A DNA stretch of 64,000 nt from Chryseobacterium phocaeense (GTDB lineage: Bacteria; Bacteroidota; Bacteroidia; Flavobacteriales; Weeksellaceae): positions 153,319 through 217,318 of the forward strand of contig NZ_LT827013.1 of assembly GCF_900169075.1 (NCBI RefSeq). Direction: 5' to 3'. Position numbers and translations under genes: made by a program. Shown here piece after piece: positions 16,620-25,431 of the stretch. Under the pieces are notes generated by a model. The model saw only the letters and a list, made by a program, of their open reading frames with translations, had not been told where the DNA came from and did not search any database. Positions within the stretch are counted from its first letter, which is position 1; every line of letters starts with the position of its first letter.

Positions 16620-18389
16620 TTGAGCAAGCAACCTCTTCTTATTCTGGCGAGCTGTTTTATCCTCGGAATCTTTTTTGAGGAAGTATTAATACTGGATAAA
16701 ACAGTAGTTTTTATCATAACCGGAGGCTGCCTGCTGGTGCTGATTTCCTTTTTCTTTCATTCTTATTTTCTTCATAAAACAAAGCATATCCTGCTGGGGC
16801 TACTGTTTTTCGGAGCAGGAATAATCCTTCATGCTTTCAATACTTTTACGGCGGGCAGTTTCTCAGTTCCCTCCAACGCAACCATCACTTTTAAGATCTC
16901 AAAAAAATTAAATTCTACAGAAAAAAATAAAAAATATGAAGCTTTTGTGCATGTGGGAAAAGAAAGTTTCAACGCAGTCCTCTATGTACCGAAAAAAGAA
17001 AAGGACCTTGATTTCCGGCATTATTATCAAGCCGATGCTTACCTTTCAAAGCCAAAGCTTCCGCAATATGATTTCCAGTTTAATTACGCAGGGTATTTAA
17101 AAAGAAAGAATATTGAATACCAATGTTATCTTTCAAAAGAAATTTCTTCCGCTCAAAGAGATGACCTGACATTCAATGAAATGATTCAGCAGTATCGGTT
17201 TGAAATATTACAACAGATTGATCAGGCCGGAATATCACCCAAGACCCGGGAATTTTTAAAAGGAATTATCCTGGCAGACAGAACCGAAACAGATGCGGGA
17301 ACGGCAGAGGATTTTAACCGGTCCGGAATGGTTCACCTGCTTGCTATTTCCGGGACCCATATAGTTGTGATTTTCGGGATTTTTTATCTGATGCTGACCC
17401 GGTTTAGTCCATTGAGGTTCAGGAAATATGCCGTGGTTTCCAGTCTTGCTTTTATTTGGCTTTTTGCTGCAGGAATTGGATTTGGAAACTCTGTGATGCG
17501 CTCCTGCATTATGATTACCGTTTATTTTGTCTATGTGCTTTTGCAGCGGAAACCGGATTTGCTTCATTCCCTTTCTTTATCTGCCCTGATTATTTTAGTT
17601 GCTGATACACAGCAGGTTTTTGATATTGGTTTCCAGCTTAGCTTTCTTGCGGTTTTAGGGATTTTCTGGCTTAATCAGCCTGTTTTGAAATACCTTCCCA
17701 GGCAGGATGGTTATTTTAAAAAGCTGTTTTTTAATGCGGTTTCCATTTCCATTGCTGCACAGCTGGCCACACTTCCCTTGGTTCTTTTTTATTTTCATCA
17801 GTTTTCACTGGTTTCCGTTCCTGCCAATATTATGATTGTTCCGTTTTCCGAGCTGATTATTGTGTTTTCGTTTTTGATAGTCATTCTTATCGCTCTCAGG
17901 ATAGATTTTGAACTGATCAATTCGGTTTATGACTGGTCCATTCAGGTGTTGCTAAAACTAATCCATTGGTTTGCGGAAATGGACAGGCTATTTTTTTCGA
18001 ATATACCCATGAATATCGTTGAGGTTTTGTTTTTATTCTTCATCGTATATCAGATGAGGTTTTTACTTTTAAAAATAAATTTTAAAAACTTAATGAAATG
18101 GATTTTTGCAGTTATCGCTTTTTGTATGGTCAGAACAGGATTTAATATTGATGAGAACCGTAGAGATGAAATTCTCATTCATGATTTTAATAAGGCTAAA
18201 ATACTATCGGTAAAGAAAGGAAGTAGGGTATGTTTTTGGATAGCTGAAAATACGGATAGAAGTAAATTTGTCAGGTTTATAGCCGGTCCGTACTGTTCTG
18301 CAAGACGGATCACGATTATTGAAATGAAAACTTTCCCCCGGAATGCCAGTGAAGTGGTTTGTAACGGCAAAATTTATGATTTAAAATAA
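16620..18389 (+). CDS. comEC: ComEC/Rec2 family DNA-uptake channel
   Basis: ComEC forms the inner-membrane channel through which single-stranded DNA enters during transformation. The 589-aa protein has two to three N-terminal helices, a soluble DUF4131/OB-like region (about 95-175) and the Competence domain (about 215-480), with FLKGIILADRTETDAGT and MVHLLAISGTHIVVIFG. The C-terminal metallo-beta-lactamase-like domain of longer ComEC proteins is absent, as in many Bacteroidota. The start is TTG at 16620: the nearby ATG (16610) is in another frame and a TGA at 16611 blocks any longer version. I saw no other competence genes in the window. Confidence 0.9.
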   Translation: MSKQPLLILASCFILGIFFEEVLILDKTVVFIITGGCLLVLISFFFHSYFLHKTKHILLGLLFFGAGIILHAFNTFTAGSFSVPSNATITFKISKKLNSTEKNKKYEAFVHVGKESFNAVLYVPKKEKDLDFRHYYQADAYLSKPKLPQYDFQFNYAGYLKRKNIEYQCYLSKEISSAQRDDLTFNEMIQQYRFEILQQIDQAGISPKTREFLKGIILADRTETDAGTAEDFNRSGMVHLLAISGTHIVVIFGIFYLMLTRFSPLRFRKYAVVSSLAFIWLFAAGIGFGNSVMRSCIMITVYFVYVLLQRKPDLLHSLSLSALIILVADTQQVFDIGFQLSFLAVLGIFWLNQPVLKYLPRQDGYFKKLFFNAVSISIAAQLATLPLVLFYFHQFSLVSVPANIMIVPFSELIIVFSFLIVILIALRIDFELINSVYDWSIQVLLKLIHWFAEMDRLFFSNIPMNIVEVLFLFFIVYQMRFLLLKINFKNLMKWIFAVIAFCMVRTGFNIDENRRDEILIHDFNKAKILSVKKGSRVCFWIAENTDRSKFVRFIAGPYCSARRITIIEMKTFPRNASEVVCNGKIYDLK

Positions 18390-18463
18390 ATAAAAACGAT
18401 TTCTCATTTTTCCTTTAAATAATAGGCAGAATCCTTATTTAGAAAGATTACAAACTGGCTAAT

Positions 18464-18509
18464 TGTGAGATTTCTCACTTTTCGATCTTGTTAACATTTC
18501 TTAATTTTG
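18464..18509 (+). promoter_or_regulatory. CRP-like site and promoter of sdhCAB
   Basis: TGTGAGATTTCTCACT (18464-18479) matches the CRP consensus TGTGAN6TCACA at nine of ten positions, and its core GTGAGATTTCTCAC is a perfect palindrome. TAATTTTG (18502-18509), a full TAnnTTTG match, begins 23 nt after the core. The site centre falls near -42, again a class II position. Transcription would start near 18514, about 20 nt before the sdhC ATG. Confidence 0.65.
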
Positions 18510-18533
18510 TGGGAAATTCAAATTTAAACTTAT

Positions 18534-19196
18534 ATGGCAGGTTTAACGAGTTCTACGATAGGTAGAAAATATGCGATGGCATTATCAGCTATGTTTTTGC
18601 TGATCTTTCTTATACTGCATTTGACGACCAATTTGTTATCAGTTCTGAATCGTGATGCGTTCAATACAGCATCAGATTTTATGGGCTATAATCCTTTTGT
18701 GCAGTTCTTAATGCAGCCTGTTCTTGGTTTTGCTGTTCTTTTCCATTTTATCATGGGATTTGTACTTGAAATTAAGAACAATAAAGCGCGTCCGATAAAG
18801 TACGCTTCCAACAACCCTTCCGTGAACTCTACGTGGATGTCCAGAAATATGATTATTTCAGGAGCGGTTGTGCTGGCTTTCCTTGCGCTTCACTTATATG
18901 ATTTCTGGTTACATGAAATCAATTATAAATATGTGGAAGGACTTACTCCTGACGCAGAAAGATTCTGGCCTGAGCTGCATGAGAAATTTGCAGACATCTG
19001 GAGAGTGGCTTTATATGTGATCTCTTTTGTTTTGCTTGGTCTTCACCTGGCTCACGGTTTTCAGTCTTCGTTCCAGTCTATCGGGGCAAGACATCCGAAA
19101 TATACTCCGGTAATTAAAGCTTTTGGAAAATGGTATTCTATCCTTATTCCAGCAGGGTTTATTTTCATCGCAATTTTTCACTTTGTAACTCAATAA
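18534..19196 (+). CDS. sdhC: Succinate dehydrogenase cytochrome b558 subunit
   Basis: SdhC anchors complex II in the inner membrane and passes electrons to quinone. The 220-aa protein has five transmembrane helices with well placed histidines (LILHLTTNLL, FHFIMGF, ALHLYDFW, LHLAHGF, AIFHFV), as in the single-anchor di-heme b558 type used by Bacteroidota and Bacillus. No separate sdhD is present or needed. It is the first gene of sdhCAB and lies 15 nt before sdhA. Confidence 0.95.
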   Translation: MAGLTSSTIGRKYAMALSAMFLLIFLILHLTTNLLSVLNRDAFNTASDFMGYNPFVQFLMQPVLGFAVLFHFIMGFVLEIKNNKARPIKYASNNPSVNSTWMSRNMIISGAVVLAFLALHLYDFWLHEINYKYVEGLTPDAERFWPELHEKFADIWRVALYVISFVLLGLHLAHGFQSSFQSIGARHPKYTPVIKAFGKWYSILIPAGFIFIAIFHFVTQ

Positions 19197-19211
19197 TATC
19201 AATATACTAAT

Positions 19212-21224
19212 ATGAGTAAATTAGATTCAAAAATTCCAGCAGGTCCTCTTAAGGATAAATGGAAAAATCATAAAGACCATATGAACCTTGTTGCACCAAA
19301 CAACAGAGATAAGATTGATATTATTGTTGTAGGTACAGGTTTGGCAGGTGGTTCTGCTGCGGCTACTTTAGCTGAGCAGGGATACAATGTAAAAGCATTC
19401 TGCTATCAGGATTCACCGAGAAGAGCGCACTCTATTGCAGCTCAAGGGGGGATCAACGCCGCTAAAAACTATCAGGGAGACGGTGACTCTACGTACAGGT
19501 TATTCTATGACACCATCAAAGGGGGTGACTATAGAGCAAGAGAGGCAAACGTTTACAGATTAGCTGAGGTTTCTGCTAATATTATCGACCAGTGTGTTTC
19601 TCAGGGAGTTCCTTTCGGCAGAGATTACGGCGGTCAGCTGGATAACCGTTCATTCGGTGGGGTTCAGGTAAAAAGAACTTTCTACGCAAAAGGACAAACA
19701 GGTCAGCAGTTATTATTAGGTGCCTATTCTTCAATGAGCCGTCAGATCGGTAAAGGTAGAATTAAAATGTACAACCGTCATGAAATGATGGAACTGGTAA
19801 TTGTAGACGGAAAAGCAAGAGGTATCATCGCAAGAAACCTTGTAACAGGTGAAATCGAAAGACATTCTGCTCACGCGGTTGTTATTGCTTCCGGAGGTTA
19901 CGGAAACGTATATTTCCTTTCTACAAACGCAATGGGATCCAACGTTTCTGCAGCATGGAAAATCCACAAAAAAGGAGCCTATTTTGCAAACCCTTGTTAC
20001 GTACAGATTCACCCGACTTGTATTCCGGTTCACGGAACGCAGCAGTCTAAACTGACTTTGATGTCTGAGTCTCTCAGAAACTCGGGAAGAATCTGGGTTC
20101 CTAAGAATATCGAAGATTCTGTAGCCATCAGAGAAGGTAAATTAAGACCTGAAAATATTAAAGAAGAAGATAGAGATTATTATTTAGAGAGAAGATATCC
20201 TGCATTCGGAAACTTAGTGCCTAGAGACGTTGCGTCCAGAGCCGGTAAAGAAAGATGTGATGCTGGTTACGGAATCGAGAATAATGATACTAAAGAAGGG
20301 GTTTACCTGGATTTCTCTACAGAGATCATTAAAAAAGGTAAAGAAGCCGCTATCGAAAAACATATTCATAATCCTACAGATCAGCAGATCTATGATTTAG
20401 GAAAGGCCTGGGTTGAGGAAAAATATGGTAACTTATTCGTAATGTATGAAAAGATTACAGCTGATGATCCTTACAAAACGCCAATGAAAATTTATCCTGC
20501 TGTACACTACACAATGGGTGGTGTTTGGGTAGACTATAATTTACAATCTACAATTCCGGGATGTTTCGTAATTGGTGAAGCTAACTTCTCAGATCACGGA
20601 GCCAACAGATTGGGAGCTTCTGCTTTGATGCAAGGTTTGGCAGACGGATATTTCGTACTTCCTTATACGATTGCAGATTATCTTTCAGCAGACATCAGAA
20701 CAGGGACAATTCCTACCGCTTCCGGTGAATTTGATCAGGCTGAAAAAGCAATTAAAGATAAAATAGATTTCTTCTTAAATAATAAAGGAACGCATTCGGT
20801 AGATCATTTCCACAAAAAATTAGGACACATCATGTGGAATAAGGTGGGAATGGGAAGAACTCCTGAAGGTTTAAAAGAAGCTATTGCTGAAATTGCTCAG
20901 GTGAAAAAAGAATTCTGGGCAGATGTGAAAGTTCCGGGTGATGCAGATGGAATGAACACTGAACTTGAAAAAGCTTTCAGAGTAGCAGATTTCATTGAAC
21001 TGGGACAATTAATGGCAATTGATGCTCTACACAGAAACGAATCTTGTGGAGGACACTTCAGAGAAGACCATGCTACTCCGGAAGGGGAAGCAGAAAGAGA
21101 TGATGTTAACTTCAAATATGTGGGAGCGTGGGAATATCAGACAGATGATATTACAACAGAAGTTCTGCATAAAGAAGACCTGATCTACGAAAACATTGAA
21201 GTTAAAGCAAGAAGTTACAAATAA
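19212..21224 (+). CDS. sdhA: Succinate dehydrogenase flavoprotein subunit
   Basis: SdhA oxidises succinate to fumarate in the TCA cycle with covalently bound FAD. The 670-aa protein has the dinucleotide-binding start [20 protein letters not shown], the flavinylation block [20 protein letters not shown], the active-site region VQIHPTCIP, and [12 protein letters not shown] followed by [18 protein letters not shown]. The C-terminal part includes [10 protein letters not shown]. The length suits the B-type enzyme, which is longer than the E. coli type. It lies between sdhC and sdhB with gaps of 15 and 24 nt. Its codon use is strongly biased, as in highly expressed genes. Confidence 0.97.
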   Translation: MSKLDSKIPAGPLKDKWKNHKDHMNLVAPNNRDKIDIIVVGTGLAGGSAAATLAEQGYNVKAFCYQDSPRRAHSIAAQGGINAAKNYQGDGDSTYRLFYDTIKGGDYRAREANVYRLAEVSANIIDQCVSQGVPFGRDYGGQLDNRSFGGVQVKRTFYAKGQTGQQLLLGAYSSMSRQIGKGRIKMYNRHEMMELVIVDGKARGIIARNLVTGEIERHSAHAVVIASGGYGNVYFLSTNAMGSNVSAAWKIHKKGAYFANPCYVQIHPTCIPVHGTQQSKLTLMSESLRNSGRIWVPKNIEDSVAIREGKLRPENIKEEDRDYYLERRYPAFGNLVPRDVASRAGKERCDAGYGIENNDTKEGVYLDFSTEIIKKGKEAAIEKHIHNPTDQQIYDLGKAWVEEKYGNLFVMYEKITADDPYKTPMKIYPAVHYTMGGVWVDYNLQSTIPGCFVIGEANFSDHGANRLGASALMQGLADGYFVLPYTIADYLSADIRTGTIPTASGEFDQAEKAIKDKIDFFLNNKGTHSVDHFHKKLGHIMWNKVGMGRTPEGLKEAIAEIAQVKKEFWADVKVPGDADGMNTELEKAFRVADFIELGQLMAIDALHRNESCGGHFREDHATPEGEAERDDVNFKYVGAWEYQTDDITTEVLHKEDLIYENIEVKARSYK

Positions 21225-21248
21225 TCTCCAACCTATAAATAAATAATT

Positions 21249-22016
21249 ATGAGTGCAAAAAAAGGCCTTCATCTTACCTTAAAAATTTGGAGACAAAAAA
21301 ATAGCAAAACAAAAGGTCAATTCGAGACCTACAAAATATCAGATGTTTCTACAGATTCTTCTTTCCTGGAAATGCTGGATATTTTGAACGAAAATATTAT
21401 TAACGAAGGAAAAGAACCTATCGCTTTTGACCACGACTGTCGTGAAGGAATCTGCGGAATGTGTTCCCTGTATATCAACGGTAGAGCACACGGTCCGGAT
21501 ACGGGAATTACGACCTGCCAGCTTCACATGAGAATGTTCAAAGACGGTGAAACCATCGTGATTGAACCTTGGAGAAGTGCTGCGTTCCCTGTAATTAAAG
21601 ACTTAATGGTAGACAGAAGCGCATTTGACCGCGTAATGGCTGCCGGAGGTTTCATTTCCGTAAACACTTCAGGAAATACGCTGGATGCCAACGCAATTCC
21701 GGTTCCTAAAGAAGATGCAGACAAGGCAATGGATGCTGCAGCATGTATCGGATGTGGAGCTTGTGTGGCTACCTGTAAAAACGGTTCTGCAATGTTATTC
21801 GTTGGAGCTAAAGTGTCTCAGTATGCTCTTTTACCCCAAGGTAGAGTAGAAGCGAAGCGAAGAGTTCTGAACATGGTGAAAGCTATGGACGAAGAAGGAT
21901 TCGGAAACTGTTCAAACACGGGTGCTTGTGAAGTAGAATGTCCGAAAGGAATTTCTCTGGAAAACATTGCCAGAATGAATAGAGAATATATGGCAGCTCT
22001 TGCGGATAGAGGATAA
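21249..22016 (+). CDS. sdhB: Succinate dehydrogenase iron-sulfur subunit
   Basis: SdhB carries electrons from FAD to the membrane anchor. The 255-aa protein has a plant-type [2Fe-2S] site with Cys64, Cys69, Cys72 and Cys90 (CREGICGMC). The bacterial ferredoxin part is [11 protein letters not shown] (Cys166, 169, 172, 176) plus [14 protein letters not shown] (Cys221, 227, 231), for the [4Fe-4S] and [3Fe-4S] clusters. All expected cysteines are present. It ends the sdhCAB operon, and a hairpin terminator follows 25 nt later. Confidence 0.97.
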   Translation: MSAKKGLHLTLKIWRQKNSKTKGQFETYKISDVSTDSSFLEMLDILNENIINEGKEPIAFDHDCREGICGMCSLYINGRAHGPDTGITTCQLHMRMFKDGETIVIEPWRSAAFPVIKDLMVDRSAFDRVMAAGGFISVNTSGNTLDANAIPVPKEDADKAMDAAACIGCGACVATCKNGSAMLFVGAKVSQYALLPQGRVEAKRRVLNMVKAMDEEGFGNCSNTGACEVECPKGISLENIARMNREYMAALADRG

Positions 22017-22034
22017 AGCCTGTCTTAAATAAAG

Positions 22035-22068
22035 AAAAAATCGTCTTCATAATGGAGACGATTTTTTT
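22035..22068 (+). terminator. Terminator of sdhCAB
   Basis: A run of A's, then TCGTCT and AGACGA around a 9-nt loop, followed by seven T's; with the A/T pairs the stem extends to 12. Confidence 0.85.
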
Positions 22069-22272
22069 ATGTATGGTACCCGTTTGTTAAATTTTGTTAA
22101 GGTATGTACGGGATAGCAGGATGTTTTATTTAATAATTCTATATTTGATGAAATCAGTTTTTTTGAAAAGAAAAAAATAAGACGGTCAGAAGGGGTTCAA
22201 TCTCCCTTTCAACAGGTTTTATAAAATTTTCAAAAAAAATAAATAGTGTTAATCAACAAGCCGTAAAAAACG

Positions 22273-22280
22273 TATTTTTG
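22273..22280 (+). promoter_or_regulatory. Predicted -7 element of the thioredoxin-fold lipoprotein gene
   Basis: TATTTTTG fully matches TAnnTTTG, 19 nt before the ATG at 22299. This position excludes the longer in-frame TTG start at 22278. The stretch 22081-22272 shows nothing else. Confidence 0.5.
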
Positions 22281-22298
22281 CGTAATATTAAAATTGAA

Positions 22299-23825
22299 AT
22301 GAAAAAATATCTTTTATTGTTTATCATCACAGCTTTTGTGATGTCTTGTTCAAAAAAAGTTGAGGTAAAAGGAAAAATTACCGGAAGTTCACCACTTGAA
22401 AGAATTGAGTTTGTGGAAGCCTCCGGTGTAGCAACTCTTCCGCTTGCAAATATTGGTTTAGATAAAAACGGAAATTTTACAGGAAGCTTTGAAGCGCCTA
22501 AGGATGGAATGTACGTGATCAACTATGCAGGAAAACAAAATCTTATTTATCTGGAAGGCGGACAGAAATTAAATATTTCAGGTAACTCCATGACTTTCCC
22601 TAATGAATTTGTAGTGACAGGAGATGCCAAGAAAAATAACGATTTCCTTCAGGCCAGCCAGAAGTTCCTTGGAGAATACGGAAGCAAAATCAATATCCAG
22701 CAGCTGATGTCAGGGGATGAAAAAGAATTCCTGAAAAGTGCTCAGAAGATTGAGGCTGATATCAACAAAAATGTAGAAGATGTTGCTCAAAAAAATAACC
22801 CTAGCAAAGGGATCCTTGAATGGAAGAAGAACGATGTGAAAGTAACCATCCTTAACCTTCTTGCCAATTATGAAATGACTCAGCGTCAGATGTCCGGAAA
22901 TCCTTCATTTAAAGTTTCCAAAGCTTTCAAGGATTATGAAACCAAACTGGAAGGAAATAAAGATGAGATGGTAAAAACCATTCCGTTATACAGACAGTAC
23001 CTGCTTGTAAAACTGAGCCCTGATTTCCAGAAATACGCTGAAGCCAAAACCAAAGGAAAAACGGATGTGATCACTTCTGAAATTTTTGCTCAGTTCCTGA
23101 AAGACAAAAAAGATATTTCGCAGACGGCTAAAGATTATCTTCTGGCATTTGTAGTAGCTCAGGATATTCACCCGGGTGCTCCTGCAAAGAATACGGAGAA
23201 AGTAAAAAAGATCATTGATACAGATATTAAAGATGCCGGTGTTAAAGCGGATCTTAATAAAATGCAAATCGCAATCAATGGCCTAAAAGTAGGAGATGCA
23301 GCTCCTGAAGCAGCATTGGTAAAAGCAGACGGTAAATCTTACCAGCTTTCAGAAAATAAAGGAAAGCCTTATATGTTGTTCTTCTATGCATCATGGAATC
23401 CTTACATCAGCGAAGCTACTGTTCCTGTATTGAAAGAAGTGGTGAATTTCTATAAATCAAAAATGAGTTTCGTTTTTGTAAACGTAGATGATACCAAAGA
23501 TCAGTTCGTAAAAACCAGCAGTGCCTTACTAAAAGGAATTCCTGGAACTAATGTATACGGAGAAAAAGGCCTGGAGTCTGATATCGCTAAAAAATACGGA
23601 GTATACGGATTCAAACTTCCTTGCTTTGTGATTGTAGATAAAGACGGTAAAATTGCCAGCAGATCTTTTGTAAATCTTGGTGAGCAGGAAGTGGTAACCA
23701 TCCTGGATAAGCAAACAGGACTTTCCGCACCGAAAGTACAGCCAAACCCTCAGATGATGCAGCCTGGAATCACTGTTGATCCTTCCGCTCAGCCTGCCAA
23801 TCCGCAGCCTGCCCCAACAAAATAA
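22299..23825 (+). CDS. TlpA/ResA-like thioredoxin-fold lipoprotein lacking the CxxC
   Basis: The 508-aa protein has a lipoprotein signal ending FVMSC, then a DUF4369-like beta domain (about 20-110, VEVKGKITGSSPLERIEFVE) and a long helical middle. Residues about 335-480 form an AhpC/TSA-type thioredoxin domain (VGDAAPEAALVKADGKSYQL). At the place of the WCxxC active site it reads ASWNPYISE, so both redox cysteines are gone, although the downstream segment LPCFVIVDKDGK is kept. The tail is Pro/Gln-rich. A redox role is therefore unlikely; binding or scaffolding at the cell envelope is a better guess. It is monocistronic, with its own promoter and a textbook terminator. Confidence 0.85.
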   Translation: MKKYLLLFIITAFVMSCSKKVEVKGKITGSSPLERIEFVEASGVATLPLANIGLDKNGNFTGSFEAPKDGMYVINYAGKQNLIYLEGGQKLNISGNSMTFPNEFVVTGDAKKNNDFLQASQKFLGEYGSKINIQQLMSGDEKEFLKSAQKIEADINKNVEDVAQKNNPSKGILEWKKNDVKVTILNLLANYEMTQRQMSGNPSFKVSKAFKDYETKLEGNKDEMVKTIPLYRQYLLVKLSPDFQKYAEAKTKGKTDVITSEIFAQFLKDKKDISQTAKDYLLAFVVAQDIHPGAPAKNTEKVKKIIDTDIKDAGVKADLNKMQIAINGLKVGDAAPEAALVKADGKSYQLSENKGKPYMLFFYASWNPYISEATVPVLKEVVNFYKSKMSFVFVNVDDTKDQFVKTSSALLKGIPGTNVYGEKGLESDIAKKYGVYGFKLPCFVIVDKDGKIASRSFVNLGEQEVVTILDKQTGLSAPKVQPNPQMMQPGITVDPSAQPANPQPAPTK

Positions 23826-23844
23826 TAAACTTTAATATAGATGG

Positions 23845-23872
23845 AAACCTTATCTTCGGATAAGGTTTTTTT
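23845..23872 (+). terminator. Rho-independent terminator with UUCG loop
   Basis: AAACCTTATC-TTCG-GATAAGGTTT is a ten-pair stem closed by the very stable UUCG tetraloop and followed by T's. Confidence 0.93.
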
Positions 23873-23877
23873 TATTG

Positions 23878-23885
23878 TATTTTTG
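23878..23885 (+). promoter_or_regulatory. Predicted -7 element of the rlmD operon
   Basis: TATTTTTG fully matches TAnnTTTG and starts immediately after the previous gene's terminator. Confidence 0.5.
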
Positions 23886-23985
23886 CAGATTGGAACCGGA
23901 TGTTTTCCGGCAGATTAGAAAAAATAGAAAATAGAATACACAGATGGAGCTGGAGAGCTTTATTTGTAAAGAAATTGAGTTACGG

Positions 23986-25395
23986 ATGAGAAAAAAGAAG
24001 AAAGATATAGTTCTTGAAAATATTAAACTGTTCGGTGCAGGGGCAAAAGGAGTTGCCATAGGAAGAACGGAAGAAGGAAAAACAGTGCTTGTTTCCGGGG
24101 CGGTTCCGGGAGATATGGTAAATGCCAGGGTAAAGAAGTCCAAATCCAAATACTACGAAGCTGAAACCGTGGAAGTGGTTGAGAAATCTCCATTCAGGGT
24201 AGATCCCAAATGTATTCACTTCGGGACATGCGGCGGATGCAAATGGCAGAACATGAGCTATGAAAAGCAGCTTGATTTCAAACAGGAAGAAGTATATAAC
24301 AATATCAAAAGAATCGGGGGAATTGATGATTTTGAAACCGTTCCTATTTTAGGCGCTGAAGAACAATATTTCTACAGAAACAAAATGGAATTCTCCTTTT
24401 CCAATGCGAGATGGCTTACCCAATACGAAATAAGCTCTGAAGAAAATTTTGGAAGCAAAGACGCCTTAGGTTTCCATATTCCGGGAATGTGGAGCAAAAT
24501 TCTTGATCTTAAAGAGTGTTTCCTGCAGGAAGATCCTTCCAATGCCATTCGTCTCGCTGTGAAAAATTACGGGGTAGAGCATGGACTGGATTTCTTTGAT
24601 GTAAGAAACCAGGAAGGCTTTTTGAGAACCCTGATGATGAGACAGAATTCCAAAGGAGAATGGATGGTTCTTTTCCAGCTGTACAGAGAAGAAAAAGAAA
24701 ACAGGGAGAATCTTTTCAAATTCTTACTGGAGAAATTCCCGCAGATCAAAACACTCGTGTACGCCATCAATCCAAAACAGAACGATTCTATTTATGATCT
24801 GGATATCAATGTATATTCCGGTGAAGGATTCCTGATGGAAGAAATGGATGGGCTGAAGTTTAAAATCGGACCGAAATCATTCTTCCAGACCAATTACAAG
24901 CAGGCCCTTGAACTGTACAGAAAAACACTTGAATTTGCAGACCTGAAAGGGGATGAAGTGGTATATGACCTTTATACAGGAACCGGAACCATTGCCCAGT
25001 ATGTCGCAAGAAATGCAAAACAGGTCATCGGGATAGAATCTGTTCAGGAGGCCATAGATGCTGCCATAGAGCATGCCGAACTGAACGGGCTTACCAATAC
25101 TACCTTCTACTGTGGAGATATGAAAAATGTCTTTAATGATGAATTCCTTGAAAATCATCCTAAAGCAGATGTTCTGATTACCGATCCTCCAAGAGACGGA
25201 ATGCACCAGAAAGTAGTAGAGCAGATCCTTAAGCTGGCTCCTGAAAAAGTAGTTTACGTAAGCTGTAATTCTGCGACGCAGGCAAGAGATCTCGCTTTGA
25301 TGAAAGATCATTACACGCTGGTGAAAATCCTTCCGGTAGATATGTTCCCGCAAACCCATCACGTGGAGAATATTGCGCTGCTGATCAAAAAATAA
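23986..25395 (+). CDS. rlmD: 23S rRNA (uracil-1939-C5)-methyltransferase
   Basis: The enzyme methylates 23S rRNA U1939 with SAM. The protein (469 aa from this start) has a TRAM RNA-binding domain (about 10-60, FGAGAKGVAIGRTEEGK). Four cysteines for a [4Fe-4S] cluster follow: Cys in DPKCIHFGTCGGCKW plus one in LKECFL. The methyltransferase domain has VYDLYTGTGTIAQYVA, the catalytic block ITDPPRDG and VVYVSCNSATQARDL with the nucleophilic Cys. An in-frame ATG at 23944 would add 14 residues; I prefer 23986, which begins at the Lys-rich start typical of the family. The gene leads an operon with a metalloprotease, DUF6452 and DUF6048 genes. Confidence 0.93.
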   Translation: MRKKKKDIVLENIKLFGAGAKGVAIGRTEEGKTVLVSGAVPGDMVNARVKKSKSKYYEAETVEVVEKSPFRVDPKCIHFGTCGGCKWQNMSYEKQLDFKQEEVYNNIKRIGGIDDFETVPILGAEEQYFYRNKMEFSFSNARWLTQYEISSEENFGSKDALGFHIPGMWSKILDLKECFLQEDPSNAIRLAVKNYGVEHGLDFFDVRNQEGFLRTLMMRQNSKGEWMVLFQLYREEKENRENLFKFLLEKFPQIKTLVYAINPKQNDSIYDLDINVYSGEGFLMEEMDGLKFKIGPKSFFQTNYKQALELYRKTLEFADLKGDEVVYDLYTGTGTIAQYVARNAKQVIGIESVQEAIDAAIEHAELNGLTNTTFYCGDMKNVFNDEFLENHPKADVLITDPPRDGMHQKVVEQILKLAPEKVVYVSCNSATQARDLALMKDHYTLVKILPVDMFPQTHHVENIALLIKK

Positions 25396-25431
25396 TTACT
25401 TAAATTTGAAAATACTAATCTGAAAATTTAA

